Below are positions 1 through 8,925 of a stretch of DNA of 58,303 nt, piece after piece. Both the position numbers and the translations under genes were made by a program. Source of the stretch: Rikenellaceae bacterium (GTDB lineage: Bacteria > Bacteroidota > Bacteroidia > Bacteroidales > Rikenellaceae); assembly GCA_015060075.1 (NCBI GenBank), contig SUZE01000013.1, positions 1 to 58,303 on the forward strand, written 5' to 3'. The stretch's first letter is position 1. The number at the start of each line of letters is the position of its first letter. The notes beneath the pieces are model-generated. The model did no database searches, had not been told where the DNA came from, and was given only the letters and a program-made list of their open reading frames with translations.

Positions 1-99
1 GCTACGGTAACCAAGTACAGCCACGAAATCGGCTACGGCATTATGGCAGTGGTGGCATTGGCTCTCGCCTACCTTATCTATAAGGGAGTGAAGAAATAG
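1..99 (+). CDS. C-terminal end of a membrane protein (partial)
   Basis: Frame 1 is open from the window edge to a TAG at 97-99 and gives 32 residues. They contain one hydrophobic segment (IMAVVALALAYLIY) followed by a short basic tail (KGVKK), as in a membrane protein ending in the cytoplasm. Too little remains to name a family. The gene is cut by the window start, so only its orientation and membrane nature are supported. Confidence 0.55.
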   Translation, partial: ATVTKYSHEIGYGIMAVVALALAYLIYKGVKK

Positions 100-112
100 C
101 TGCAAGCTATTT

Positions 113-228
113 CAATTGAGAATTGACAATTGAGAATTGAGAATTAAGAATTGAGAATTAGATATGAGTTAGGATTCTTTATCCCCTAACGACTCTAAAT
201 TTTCACTCTCGTCTTTCGTCTTTCGTCT
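113..228. repeat. Two period-7 repeat tracts upstream of aroE
   Basis: At 113-160 a degenerate heptamer of the type TTGAGAA recurs six to seven times (variants TTGACAA, TTAAGAA). At 207-228 a second tract has the unit TCTCGTC/TTTCGTC three times and ends just before the aroE start. Both units recur elsewhere in the window (33.87-33.97 kb; 18.36 and 18.85 kb). Confidence 0.7.
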
Positions 229-234
229 AAAATT

Positions 235-951
235 ATGAAACACTTTGCACTGATAGGTTTTCCACTTGGACACTCGTTGTCTGCCAAGTACTTTGCCGAA
301 AAATTCTCGACAGAGGGTATTGGTGCGGACTATACGCCGCTGCCTATCGAAAGCGCAGAGGAGGTATTGCCTCATTGTGAACACCTTGCAGGCTTCAATG
401 TTACCATACCGCACAAGCAGACGATTATACCGTTGCTCGCCGCTATCAGCGAGGAGGCACAAGAGATTGGTGCGGTAAATTGTGTAAAGGTTACGCCCGA
501 TGGCTTGGAGGGTTACAACACCGATGTAATTGGTATTCGCAAGTCACTCGAAGGGGTTACACTCGAAGGGGCGAAGGCTCTTGTTCTTGGTACGGGAGGT
601 GCATCGAAGGCTGTACAATATGTGTTACGCACGGGTGGTACGGAGGTTAAGGTGGTATCTCGCACAGAGGGCGTAGCAGATTTGACCTACAACGATTTAA
701 GCGATGAGTGCATCGCAGAGTGCGACATCATAGTAAATACCACTCCACTCGGAATGTTCCCGAATGTGGATAGTGCGCCCGAACTACCCTACTCGGCGAT
801 ATCGTCAAAGCACACTCTGTTCGATTGCGTCTATAATCCTCGTCAAACAAAGTTCCTGCAACTCGGAGCCGAGCGAGGTGCTCGCACAATTGACGGCTTG
901 ACAATGTTCCACGCCCAGGCAGAAGCCTCGTGGGAGATTTGGAACGCCTAA
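235..951 (+). CDS. aroE: Shikimate dehydrogenase
   Basis: NADP-dependent reduction of 3-dehydroshikimate to shikimate, step four of the chorismate pathway, cytoplasmic. The 238-residue product has the substrate-binding SLS near residue 14, GFNVTIPHK with the catalytic Lys at 61, the dinucleotide loop GTGGASKA near 114-121, NTTPLGM, and the C-terminal GLTMFHAQAEASWEIW helix. It is somewhat shorter than the roughly 270 residues of the E. coli enzyme, but all motifs are present. Its stop overlaps the convergent DUF2007 gene by 4 bp. Identification is firm. Confidence 0.95.
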   Translation: MKHFALIGFPLGHSLSAKYFAEKFSTEGIGADYTPLPIESAEEVLPHCEHLAGFNVTIPHKQTIIPLLAAISEEAQEIGAVNCVKVTPDGLEGYNTDVIGIRKSLEGVTLEGAKALVLGTGGASKAVQYVLRTGGTEVKVVSRTEGVADLTYNDLSDECIAECDIIVNTTPLGMFPNVDSAPELPYSAISSKHTLFDCVYNPRQTKFLQLGAERGARTIDGLTMFHAQAEASWEIWNA

Positions 952-1157
952 TCTCTTAATCGGAGGAGCGTTCTCGCCTGCTGGTAATCTCTACCATTTA
1001 CGACCAATCTTGCACGGATAACGCCCGGATAGAGCGTTGTCATATACTCACTCTCTATCTGCGCACAAATGCCGGCACACGCCAAGATACTCTTCGCCAT
1101 CTCCGCCTCGACTGCCGAGTTGTACTCCGCCACCACTACCAATTCATCAACCTGCAT
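948..1157 (-). CDS. DUF2007-type small protein
   Basis: A 69-residue protein that matches my recollection of the DUF2007 (putative signal-transducing) family: an N-terminal beta strand (ELVVVAEY), a helix with NSAVEAEMAKSILACAGI, then a strand and a second helix (VNGRDYQQARTLLR). This is the ferredoxin-like fold often compared with ACT/PII domains. Function is unknown. A GGTGTC-type purine-rich stretch precedes the ATG. It is transcribed toward aroE and overlaps its stop by 4 bp. Confidence 0.75.
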   Translation of the reverse strand: MQVDELVVVAEYNSAVEAEMAKSILACAGICAQIESEYMTTLYPGVIRARLVVNGRDYQQARTLLRLRD

Positions 1158-1227
1158 AAAGACACCTCTTCTCTTTTTGTAAAGTTATAACTTTTTTTGA
1201 TATCATACAACAAAAACCACGCCCAAA

Positions 1228-1307
1228 CGAACGGAAAACGGAGAACAGAAAACTGAAAACTAAAATAGAATAAAGTTTTCCGCTTTACGCTTTCCGTTTT
1301 CCGTTTT
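1228..1307. repeat. Period-7 repeats arranged as an inverted pair upstream of dnaE
   Basis: Heptamers of the form ACGGAAA/ACGGAGA/ACAGAAA/ACTGAAA/ACTAAAA occupy 1228-1265. The complementary sense (TTTCCGT/TTTTCCG) follows at 1274-1307, so the segment could fold into a long imperfect hairpin just upstream of the dnaE promoter. Confidence 0.65.
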
Positions 1308-1312
1308 ATTGT

Positions 1313-1320
1313 CTATCTTT
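1313..1320 (+). promoter_or_regulatory. dnaE promoter -7 element (TATCTTTG)
   Basis: TATCTTTG matches the Bacteroidetes TAnnTTTG element and lies 22 bases before the ATG at 1342. A TTG codon at 1309 would place this promoter inside the coding region, which argues for the downstream start. No clear -33 element is visible because the repeat lies there. Confidence 0.6.
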
Positions 1321-1341
1321 GTAAGCAAAGAAGAGAATATT

Positions 1342-4300
1342 ATGAGTGGTTTCGTACATCTGCATACTCACACCCAATACTCACTCCTTGACGGTCAGGC
1401 GAGTGTCAAGAAACTTGTCGATAAGGCTATCAAAGACGGCATGCCGGGTATCGCCATTACCGACCACGGTAACATGTTCGCCATCAAGGAGTTCATGAAC
1501 TATGTCGGTAAGGTAAATGGTGCCAAAGCGGGCAGAGAGAAGGATTTGAAAAAACTGCTCGACAAGATGCTCGCCCTGCAAGGTGAGCACAATTCGCTCG
1601 CCTCGTTGCTCGCCGAAAAGCAGAACGAGGAGTCTGCACTGAAAGCCCAAATCGAGCAGGCGACAAGGGCAAATAAAGATTTCGAGCCAAGCGAGGAGCA
1701 GACAAAGCAGCTCGCAGGACTCTCATCGCTTATCGCCGACCTCGAAGCGATGCAGAAGGAGTTTGCGTTCGATGCGGTAAAGGCTCGTGAGATTGTTGTG
1801 GAGATGGAGAACACACCTGCCTTCAAGCCGATTATCGGTTGTGAGGTCTATGTGGCTCGCCGTACTCTCGACCAAAAGAACGATAAAATCGACCTCGGAG
1901 GTTATCACCTTATACTTTTAGCAAAAAACTTCAAGGGTTACAAAAACCTTATCAAGTTGGTGTCGAAGGCGTGGACCGAAGGTTTCTATGGTCGCCCTCG
2001 TACCGACCGCAGCGAACTCGAAAAGTACCACGAAGGTCTTATCTGTTGCTCGGCATGTTTGGGTGGCGAGATACCACGACTTGTGCAAGATGACCGCTTG
2101 CAAGAGGCTGAGGAGTCTGTTTTGTGGTACAAAAACCTCTTTGGCGAGGATTACTACCTCGAATTGCAGTTGCACAAGGCAACTGTCGAGCGTGCCAACC
2201 ATGAGGCGTACCCTATGCAGTTGAAGGTCAATGAGAAGTTGGTGGAGTTCTCGCGCAAACACAATATCGGCTTGGTCTGCACCAACGATGTCCACTTCGT
2301 GGAGGAGAGCGATGCCGAGGCACACGACCGCCTTATCTGTTTGAGTACGGGTAAGGACCTCGATGACCCAAAACGAATGCTCTACTCGAAGCAGGAGTGG
2401 ATGAAGACCACGCGCGAGATGTCGGAGATTTTCGCTGCATATCCCGAAGCACTCGAAAATACGGTGGCTATCTGCGACAAAGTGGAGCGATACTCCATTG
2501 ACCACGCACCTATTATGCCTGTGTTCCCTATCCCTGCCGAGTTTGGCACGGAGGAGGAGTATCGCCGGCGATTTACCGAGGAGGACCTCTTCAACGAGTT
2601 CACCCGCAACGAGAATGGCGAGGTGGTAATGGACGAGGAGTCGGCAAAGAAGAAGATTGAGAAACTTGGAGGTTACGACAAGTTGTACCGCATAAAGTTC
2701 GAGGCGGATTACCTCGCAAAACTTGCGATGGAGGGTGCTGCAAAGCGTTACGGTTCACCTCTCTCGGAGGAGGTGGAGGAGCGTCTGCGCTTCGAGTTAT
2801 ACATCATGAAAACGATGGGTTTCCCCGGTTACTTCCTTATCGTGCAGGACTTTATCCGTGCAGCGCGCGAGGAGTTGGGCGTATGGGTAGGACCGGGTCG
2901 TGGTTCGGCGGCAGGCTCGGCAGTGGCATACTGCTTGGGTATCACGCAGATAGACCCTATCAAATATGACCTGCTGTTTGAGCGTTTCTTGAATCCCGAC
3001 CGTATCTCGTTGCCCGATATCGATATCGACTTCGATGATGAAGGTCGTGGTCGCGTGCTCGATTGGGTAACCAAGAAATACGGCAAGGAGAAGGTGGCGC
3101 ATATCATCACATACGGCACAATGGCTACCAAGATGGCACTGAAAGATGTTGCCCGAGTGCAGAAATTACCTCTCTCGGAGTCGGACCGTTTGTGTAAGCT
3201 CGTTCCGGACCGTATCACCGACCCGAAGGATAAGGATAAGCAGTTGAAAATCAACCTTGCAAATGCTATAAATGCCGTTCCCGAGTTACAGCAGGCAGAG
3301 AACTCTGATGACCCGATAATGCGAGATACGATAAGGTACGCCCGCCAACTCGAAGGTAATGTGCGAGGTACGGGTGTTCACGCCTGCGGAACGATTATCT
3401 GTCGTGACGACATCACCGATTGGGTGCCCGTTTCGACTGCTGACGACAAGGAGACGGGCGAGAAGATTCTCGTAACGCAATATGAAGGCTCGGTAATTGA
3501 GGATACAGGTCTTATCAAGATGGACTTCCTCGGCTTGAAGAACCTCTCCATCATGAAGGACGCCGTGGAGAATATCCGCCGCACCAAGGGTGTGGAGGTA
3601 GATATTGATAATATCCCGATTGACGACAAAAAGACCTATGACCTCTACTGCGCAGGTCATACGCTCGGAACTTTCCAATTCGAGTCTGATGGTATGCAGA
3701 AGTATCTGCGCGAGTTGAAGCCTACGGTATTCGAGGATTTGATTGCAATGAATGCACTCTATCGCCCGGGACCGATGGATTATATTCCGGACTTTATCAA
3801 CCGTAAGCACGGTAGAGCGCCTATCGTTTATGATATACCTATCATGGAGAAGTATCTCAAAGATACTTACGGTATTACGGTATATCAGGAGCAGGTGATG
3901 TTGCTCTCACGACTCCTTGCCAACTTCACACGAGGCGAGGCGGATACGCTGCGTAAGGCTATGGGTAAGAAGATTCTTGCCAAGTTGATGGAGTTGAAGC
4001 CGAAGTTCTTGAAAGGTGGAACAGCAAACGGACACGACAAGAAGGTTCTCGAAAAGATTTGGGAGGATTGGGTTAAGTTCGCTTCGTACGCCTTCAACAA
4101 GTCACACGCAACTTGCTACTCGTGGGTGGCATATCAAACTGCCTACCTCAAAGCCAACTATCCGTCCGAGTATATGGCGGCATTGCTCAGTGCCAACCTC
4201 GGAAATATCGAGAAGTTGGAGTTGTACATGAAGGAGTGCAACCGAATGGGTATCAGCGTACTTTCGCCCGATATCAACGAGTCGCAGATGCGTTTCTCGG

Positions 4301-5349
4301 CTAACGATAAGGGGGATATCCGCTTCGGTTTAGCAGCGATAAAGGGCGTTGGTGAGGCTGCCGTAAATTCGATTATTGCCGAGCGTGAAAAGAGTGGTCC
4401 ATACAAGGATATCTACGACTTCTGCGAGCGCACTAACTACACTGCCGTAAACCGCAAATGTTTCGAAAATATCGCTATGTCGGGCGGCTTCGACTCGATA
4501 ATAGATTTCTCTCGTGGTAAGTTCCTCGCTCTGATAGACGAGCGTGACGAGGCAAACTTTGTAGATGCCTTGGTGCGCTACGGCTCTCGTATCCAGTCGG
4601 AGCGCAGCAATGCCCAGCAGAGTCTTTTCGGTGGCGATAGCGGCATTACCGACATTCAGAAGCCTGCCGTGCCTGTGCGTGGCGATGCTCTACAACTCGA
4701 ACTCCTCAACAAAGAGAAGGAGTTAATCGGCATGTACCTCTCGGCTCACCCACTCGATGAGTACAAGTTGCTGCTCAACTCACTATGTGGCTGCACGCTT
4801 GCCGACCTTGCCGACCTCGAAAAGTATCGTGGCAAGGAGATTGCGGTGGCTGGCATTGTGACCGACACAAGAGAATTTTACCTTAAAAATGGCACCCCTG
4901 CCGGCTCTATGACAGTGATGGACTACAATGGCTCGAAGGAGTTCCGATTCTTCCGCAAGGACTACGAGATGTTCCGTACACGTATGTTCAAGGACTACTT
5001 CCTGCTGATTCAGGGGCGTGTGCAGGTGCGACCATACTCCAACCCTGAGGAGTTGGAATTCAAAGTAACATCTGTTACCCAGCTCTCCGATGTGCGCGAT
5101 ACGGTGCGAGATATTAAGCTCTACTTGCCTACCACCCTGCTCTCTCGGGAGTTTATTGACGAATTAATCGAGGTTGCAAAGTCATCGAAGGGCAAGGCGC
5201 AGTTGAAATTCACATTGAAGGATTTAGAGGAGGATGTCTATGTTTCGGCATACTCACGTAAATACCGAGTATCGCTGACGCAGGAGATTTCGAAGTTTAT
5301 AGATAAGTACAATTTGCAATATTCAATAAACGTAAATAATAACCAATAA
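1342..5349 (+). CDS. dnaE: DNA polymerase III alpha subunit
   Basis: Replicative polymerase subunit of 1335 residues. The PHP motif HLHTHTQYSLLDG starts at residue 6. The palm has GPGRGSAAGS and the catalytic acidic run LPDIDIDFD (Asp559, Asp561), followed by the tandem HhH, OB-fold and C-terminal regions. The start is set at ATG 1342 because an upstream TTG at 1309 would overlap the promoter. Between FMNYV (residue 55) and FKPIIGCEVYVA (about 161) lies a roughly 100-residue insertion rich in Glu, Lys, Leu and Ala with coiled-coil character, in the PHP domain. It is followed after 15 bp by trxA, probably co-transcribed. Confidence 0.97.
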   Translation: MSGFVHLHTHTQYSLLDGQASVKKLVDKAIKDGMPGIAITDHGNMFAIKEFMNYVGKVNGAKAGREKDLKKLLDKMLALQGEHNSLASLLAEKQNEESALKAQIEQATRANKDFEPSEEQTKQLAGLSSLIADLEAMQKEFAFDAVKAREIVVEMENTPAFKPIIGCEVYVARRTLDQKNDKIDLGGYHLILLAKNFKGYKNLIKLVSKAWTEGFYGRPRTDRSELEKYHEGLICCSACLGGEIPRLVQDDRLQEAEESVLWYKNLFGEDYYLELQLHKATVERANHEAYPMQLKVNEKLVEFSRKHNIGLVCTNDVHFVEESDAEAHDRLICLSTGKDLDDPKRMLYSKQEWMKTTREMSEIFAAYPEALENTVAICDKVERYSIDHAPIMPVFPIPAEFGTEEEYRRRFTEEDLFNEFTRNENGEVVMDEESAKKKIEKLGGYDKLYRIKFEADYLAKLAMEGAAKRYGSPLSEEVEERLRFELYIMKTMGFPGYFLIVQDFIRAAREELGVWVGPGRGSAAGSAVAYCLGITQIDPIKYDLLFERFLNPDRISLPDIDIDFDDEGRGRVLDWVTKKYGKEKVAHIITYGTMATKMALKDVARVQKLPLSESDRLCKLVPDRITDPKDKDKQLKINLANAINAVPELQQAENSDDPIMRDTIRYARQLEGNVRGTGVHACGTIICRDDITDWVPVSTADDKETGEKILVTQYEGSVIEDTGLIKMDFLGLKNLSIMKDAVENIRRTKGVEVDIDNIPIDDKKTYDLYCAGHTLGTFQFESDGMQKYLRELKPTVFEDLIAMNALYRPGPMDYIPDFINRKHGRAPIVYDIPIMEKYLKDTYGITVYQEQVMLLSRLLANFTRGEADTLRKAMGKKILAKLMELKPKFLKGGTANGHDKKVLEKIWEDWVKFASYAFNKSHATCYSWVAYQTAYLKANYPSEYMAALLSANLGNIEKLELYMKECNRMGISVLSPDINESQMRFSANDKGDIRFGLAAIKGVGEAAVNSIIAEREKSGPYKDIYDFCERTNYTAVNRKCFENIAMSGGFDSIIDFSRGKFLALIDERDEANFVDALVRYGSRIQSERSNAQQSLFGGDSGITDIQKPAVPVRGDALQLELLNKEKELIGMYLSAHPLDEYKLLLNSLCGCTLADLADLEKYRGKEIAVAGIVTDTREFYLKNGTPAGSMTVMDYNGSKEFRFFRKDYEMFRTRMFKDYFLLIQGRVQVRPYSNPEELEFKVTSVTQLSDVRDTVRDIKLYLPTTLLSREFIDELIEVAKSSKGKAQLKFTLKDLEEDVYVSAYSRKYRVSLTQEISKFIDKYNLQYSINVNNNQ

Positions 5350-5364
5350 AAAAACTAAAAGATT

Positions 5365-5679
5365 ATGGCACTTAACATTACAAATGAGAACTATGAGGCG
5401 TTGCTCTCGGACAGCAAGCCGTTGGTAATTGATTTCTGGGCAGAGTGGTGCGGACCATGCCGTGCAGTTGCTCCAATCGTTGAGGAGTTGGCAGAGGAGT
5501 ATGCCGACAAGGTAAATATCGGCAAGTGCGATGTCGATTCGTGCGATGATATCACCGCTGCATACCGTGTGCGCAATATCCCAACCCTCGTATTTATTAA
5601 GGGAGGCGAGGTTGTCGATAAGCACGTAGGCGCAATCAACAAGGCCGACCTCAAAGCAAAAATTGACGCCCTGCTTTAA
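5365..5679 (+). CDS. trxA: Thioredoxin
   Basis: A 104-residue single-domain thioredoxin, the general cytoplasmic dithiol reductant. The active site is FWAEWCGPC with the redox cysteines at 29 and 32. The cis-Pro segment is NIPTLVF and the glycine-rich strand is KGGEVVDKHVG. There is no signal peptide. It starts 15 bp after dnaE and ends before a hairpin terminator, so the two genes probably form one transcript. Confidence 0.95.
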   Translation: MALNITNENYEALLSDSKPLVIDFWAEWCGPCRAVAPIVEELAEEYADKVNIGKCDVDSCDDITAAYRVRNIPTLVFIKGGEVVDKHVGAINKADLKAKIDALL

Positions 5680-5709
5680 TTCTACCCGGAATTAAGGTAA
5701 AAGCAATAT

Positions 5710-5737
5710 AAATGGCAGCGGTTTCCCGCTGCCATTT
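5710..5737. terminator. Bidirectional hairpin between trxA and the convergent lipoprotein gene
   Basis: AAATGGCAGCGG pairs perfectly with CCGCTGCCATTT around a short loop. There is no strong T-run on the plus side. Its position between convergent stops fits a shared transcription end. Confidence 0.7.
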
Positions 5738-5762
5738 ACATTGTATTGGGTATGCCAAAGAT

Positions 5763-8153
5763 TTAGAACTCTTTGCCCTCGATATAGTCTGCATAATCAC
5801 TCCAATACTGTGCCGCCTTGTACGCTTCTACCGATGCTGTCGGCACATAGATTTTAGCATCAAGAACTGCGCATACAAACATATTTGCATGTCCGGTCGG
5901 AGGTGTTGCAGCCTTGCAATATATCTCCTTCAATAGGTAGCAACCCCAAAATGCATCGGCACTAATCGTTTTCATACCGCTACCCATCTCTATCTTCTCC
6001 AAAGTAGCACAGTTATAGAAAGCCTCTCCTCCAATTGTTTTAGTTGCATCAGGGAATGCAATTGCTGTCAGCGAGGTGCAACCTTTGAATGCCAAACCTC
6101 CAATCGAAGTAACGCTATTACCAATTGTAACACTTACCAGCGAGGTGCAATTACAGAATGCTAGATTTCCAATCGAAGTAACGCTATTGCCTATTGTAAC
6201 ACTTGTCAGCGAGTCACAACCATTGAATGCATACTCTCCAATCGAAGTCACACCATTGCCAATTGTAACACTTGTCAGCGAGTCACAACCGCAGAATGCC
6301 GAACCTCCAATCAATGTAACGCTATCAGGAATGATTACGCTTGTCAGCGAGTCGTTATTATAGAATGTATAATTCTTAATTTCTGTAATATCCGAAGGAA
6401 TAGTAATATCGGTTAATTCGCTACCATTAAGATAGAGTTTTGCACCGTAGTAAAGAGGGTTTGCATCATTGTCGCCAAAACTAATCCTACACCAAGCAGA
6501 TAAATTAGTAATATCAATTCTGGTCAGTTTGTGGCAAAACTCGAATGCATCAACTCCAATCGAAGTAACAGTATTTGGCAAAACAATAGAACGAAGTGTT
6601 TTCTTGCCGTAAAAAGCTTCATCCATTATTATGGTAAATGGTCTGTCAAGTACAATTACACCCACGCCATTCTCGTATGTATTGGACACTACAACGCCAT
6701 TAAATGCTGTGGCACTCGGTTCGATAGGGAGTCCGTCAGTTGTGGTGTAGAATATCTCATTTGATGCCGGTGTAGCTGTAATTGTACCATCGTCACCAAC
6801 CTCAGGAGAGCTTGTGGAAGATGCTCCGACTTGCGAGATAGTATAGGTAATAGACAACTTGCCATCTAAGGTCTGTACCTTTACCTCTCCACTACGGCGG
6901 TCGCCCGTATTCTCCGCAACGGAGATGGCGATATGTTTACACTCCAAGGCACGAGTCTCGGCAACGCTAATCCAACTTTGATATTCGGTAGGGATTACCG
7001 CCTTGCAATCGACATTAGTAATAAACGATACGGTTACATCGCCTCCCTTTGCCGATACGGTTTTGGTTGCACCATTGTATACATAGAGCTGTGCCGACTC
7101 CTCTTCCGGTTTAATATTCAGCACAAGACTCTTCATAATAGCCTTGTTGCCATCAGAAACAATAACCACAACACGGCTTGCAGCATCGAAAGTTGAGCCT
7201 GTACGGATAAGGATATATCCGCACTTATTACTCTCATCTTCGGGCACCAAAACAGCTCGAAGGTCGTTAGTCGGCAAGACTTCGATGTCGACATGCTCGG
7301 CAGAAGAGCTGACTTCGTAATTGACCTTAACTTCGCTGTGTACCTTTACATCTTGAATATTGGCTGTATCGAACACAATATCGAAGGCTACATTTTTATG
7401 GACAGTTATTACTGTACCATCTGCCAATGTGAAGTAGACATTGTTGTCATCTTGGGTTACACTCTTGAAAACGATATTATCTCCTGCTCCACCCGTTCCA
7501 TTGGCTCCGTCTTTGCCATCTTCGCCCGTGGCTTTGCCGAGTTGGGTCCAAGTTGCTCCATTGTCGTAGGATATATACCAATAATCATCTTCGATTTTGA
7601 GCTGTGGAGTGATGCCATCTGCTCCATCTTTTCCGTCTTGACCATTAGTTCCGTTAGAGCCATTTGAGCCGTCTTGTCCGTTCTGACCATCTTTACCATC
7701 TGCACCATCGACTCCGACCGCCTTGATTTTATTACCTTTTTCATCAAGCAACCACTCGCCATCGAGAGTCCAATAGTAAATGCCATCTCCATCTTGCCTT
7801 ACGCCTATTTGAGGTGTATATCCATTCTTACCATTGGAACCGTCCTTGCCATGATATATAAATATGGTATCACTATGCTCAAATCTGATTTCATAACCAA
7901 CCTCTACCCCATTCTCAATAATTGGAAACACTCCGGTTATAGAGTCATTGTTCTCCAATGCCTTAACCAAATTTTGTAGTGACGAGATATCGGAGTTCAT
8001 GCGGTCACATATCTTTTCGAGTTCCTCGATTCTGGATATTATGCTACCTATACACTCCCAAACCTTATCTTCGTGAAAAGCATCTTCGGTGCTACACGAA
8101 GAAGGGATAAATAACATCGCTGCAACTGCAACTAATAGTAATAGTTTTTTCAT
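5763..8153 (-). CDS. Surface lipoprotein: DUF4988-like, collagen-like, BACON and BspA leucine-rich repeats
   Basis: 796 residues. A lipoprotein signal ends in FIPSSC, so it is probably anchored in the outer membrane. A short coiled-coil-like segment and a DUF4988-type region (EVGYEIRFEHSDTIFIYHGKDG) follow. Next are Gly-X-Y triplets (about residues 125-180 and again near 215) resembling collagen. A BACON-like module lies near 365-440 (GGDVTVSFITNVDCKA...WISV). The C-terminal 320 residues are BspA-type 23-residue leucine-rich repeats (SIGEYAFNGCDSLTSVTIGN). This architecture suits glycan, mucin or host-surface binding; no catalytic site is visible. The LRR copies are near-identical at DNA level. 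Confidence 0.85.
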   Translation of the reverse strand: MKKLLLLVAVAAMLFIPSSCSTEDAFHEDKVWECIGSIISRIEELEKICDRMNSDISSLQNLVKALENNDSITGVFPIIENGVEVGYEIRFEHSDTIFIYHGKDGSNGKNGYTPQIGVRQDGDGIYYWTLDGEWLLDEKGNKIKAVGVDGADGKDGQNGQDGSNGSNGTNGQDGKDGADGITPQLKIEDDYWYISYDNGATWTQLGKATGEDGKDGANGTGGAGDNIVFKSVTQDDNNVYFTLADGTVITVHKNVAFDIVFDTANIQDVKVHSEVKVNYEVSSSAEHVDIEVLPTNDLRAVLVPEDESNKCGYILIRTGSTFDAASRVVVIVSDGNKAIMKSLVLNIKPEEESAQLYVYNGATKTVSAKGGDVTVSFITNVDCKAVIPTEYQSWISVAETRALECKHIAISVAENTGDRRSGEVKVQTLDGKLSITYTISQVGASSTSSPEVGDDGTITATPASNEIFYTTTDGLPIEPSATAFNGVVVSNTYENGVGVIVLDRPFTIIMDEAFYGKKTLRSIVLPNTVTSIGVDAFEFCHKLTRIDITNLSAWCRISFGDNDANPLYYGAKLYLNGSELTDITIPSDITEIKNYTFYNNDSLTSVIIPDSVTLIGGSAFCGCDSLTSVTIGNGVTSIGEYAFNGCDSLTSVTIGNSVTSIGNLAFCNCTSLVSVTIGNSVTSIGGLAFKGCTSLTAIAFPDATKTIGGEAFYNCATLEKIEMGSGMKTISADAFWGCYLLKEIYCKAATPPTGHANMFVCAVLDAKIYVPTASVEAYKAAQYWSDYADYIEGKEF
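6085..6360 (-). repeat. 69-bp tandem DNA repeats encoding BspA-type LRRs
   Basis: Four adjacent units of 69 bp (23 codons) within the lipoprotein gene are highly similar. Each encodes a version of the motif T-S-I-G...A-F...C-x-S-L-x-S-V-T-I-G-N. Recent duplication or recombination between copies could change repeat number. Confidence 0.8.
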
Positions 8154-8620
8154 AGTTATTTGTGTTTAATGTGTTTTTGTTTTTTGTTATTTTCAATGGC
8201 AAATAGGATTCGTGGCGTCTGACCACTTGATAGGATTCGCTCCTTACAGTCGCTTAATAGGAGCTAATAGGATATTCACAATCCTATCTAATCCTATTGA
8301 GAGCAAAAGCCCGGCTCCTATTGAGCCAATTTATTGGCGACTCCTATCTTATCCTATAAAACCAACTCCAACTCGCTGTGTATCAACGAAATACCCCCCC
8401 CCGAAAAATCGGGGAGGGGTATTTATATACCCTTATTGTGCAAAATTGCCCACTATTTCGTTGATATGTTATTGCAAATATAGCGATTTTTACATATACA
8501 ACCACACTTACAAGACATTTTTTACTCAAAAAATAAAATTATTTTGTGCGAATGTGCGCTATCTCAAAAAAAAGAGTTACCTTTGCGGGCTATGTTTAAC
8601 TAAATTAATTTTTTACGATT
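8154..8620. repeat. 467-bp intergenic: ATAGGA array, C-rich hairpin and rpmI promoter region
   Basis: Between divergent genes. At about 8202-8356 the hexamer ATAGGA occurs four times in direct sense and then its complement TCCTAT five times, so the region can fold on itself. At about 8390-8421 an A/T-flanked C-run and its G-run complement form a strong hairpin. The open frame across this stretch reads through repeats and looks non-coding. Confidence 0.6.
8578..8585 (+). promoter_or_regulatory. rpmI-rplT promoter -7 element (TACCTTTG)
   Basis: TACCTTTG matches TAnnTTTG and lies 35 bases before the rpmI ATG. No convincing -33 element is found at the usual spacing. Confidence 0.6.
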
Positions 8621-8815
8621 ATGCCAAAAATGAAAACTAATGCCGCTGCAAAGAAGCGTTTCGCTTTCACCGGCACAGGTAAGATTAAGCGTAAGCACGC
8701 TTATCACAGTCACATCCTGACCAAAAAGACTACCAAACAAAAGCGTAACCTCTGCCACACCGGAATCGTTTCGAGCGTGGACGAGCCAAAGCTTTTGAAA
8801 TTGTTGGTTAAATAA
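8621..8815 (+). CDS. rpmI: 50S ribosomal protein L35
   Basis: A 64-residue basic protein beginning [14 protein letters not shown], with the L35 signature ([33 protein letters not shown]). It is a structural component of the large ribosomal subunit. It is paired with rplT as in most bacteria, but infC is not directly upstream. The usual thrS-infC-rpmI-rplT order is broken here by the divergent lipoprotein gene, and rpmI has its own promoter. Confidence 0.97.
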   Translation: MPKMKTNAAAKKRFAFTGTGKIKRKHAYHSHILTKKTTKQKRNLCHTGIVSSVDEPKLLKLLVK

Positions 8816-8925
8816 TTTTAATCACAGTTTCGCTAATTAACAATTTTTTATTAACCGAGGTGAAACAGCCCCAAAGAGTGCGAGAGAATCGTGCCGCTGT
8901 TAATCTCATCAAAAACTTTTAAACT

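Noticed and set aside
1309..1341. TTG start for dnaE giving 11 extra residues
   Set aside because: It overlaps the TATCTTTG promoter box, and the PHP motif normally begins close to the ATG at 1342.
6085..6360. CRISPR-like repeats
   Set aside because: The 69-bp period matches 23-residue leucine-rich repeats within an open reading frame.
8212..8640. 142-codon frame before rpmI
   Set aside because: It reads through the ATAGGA array and C-run hairpin, has biased composition, and overlaps the rpmI promoter and start.
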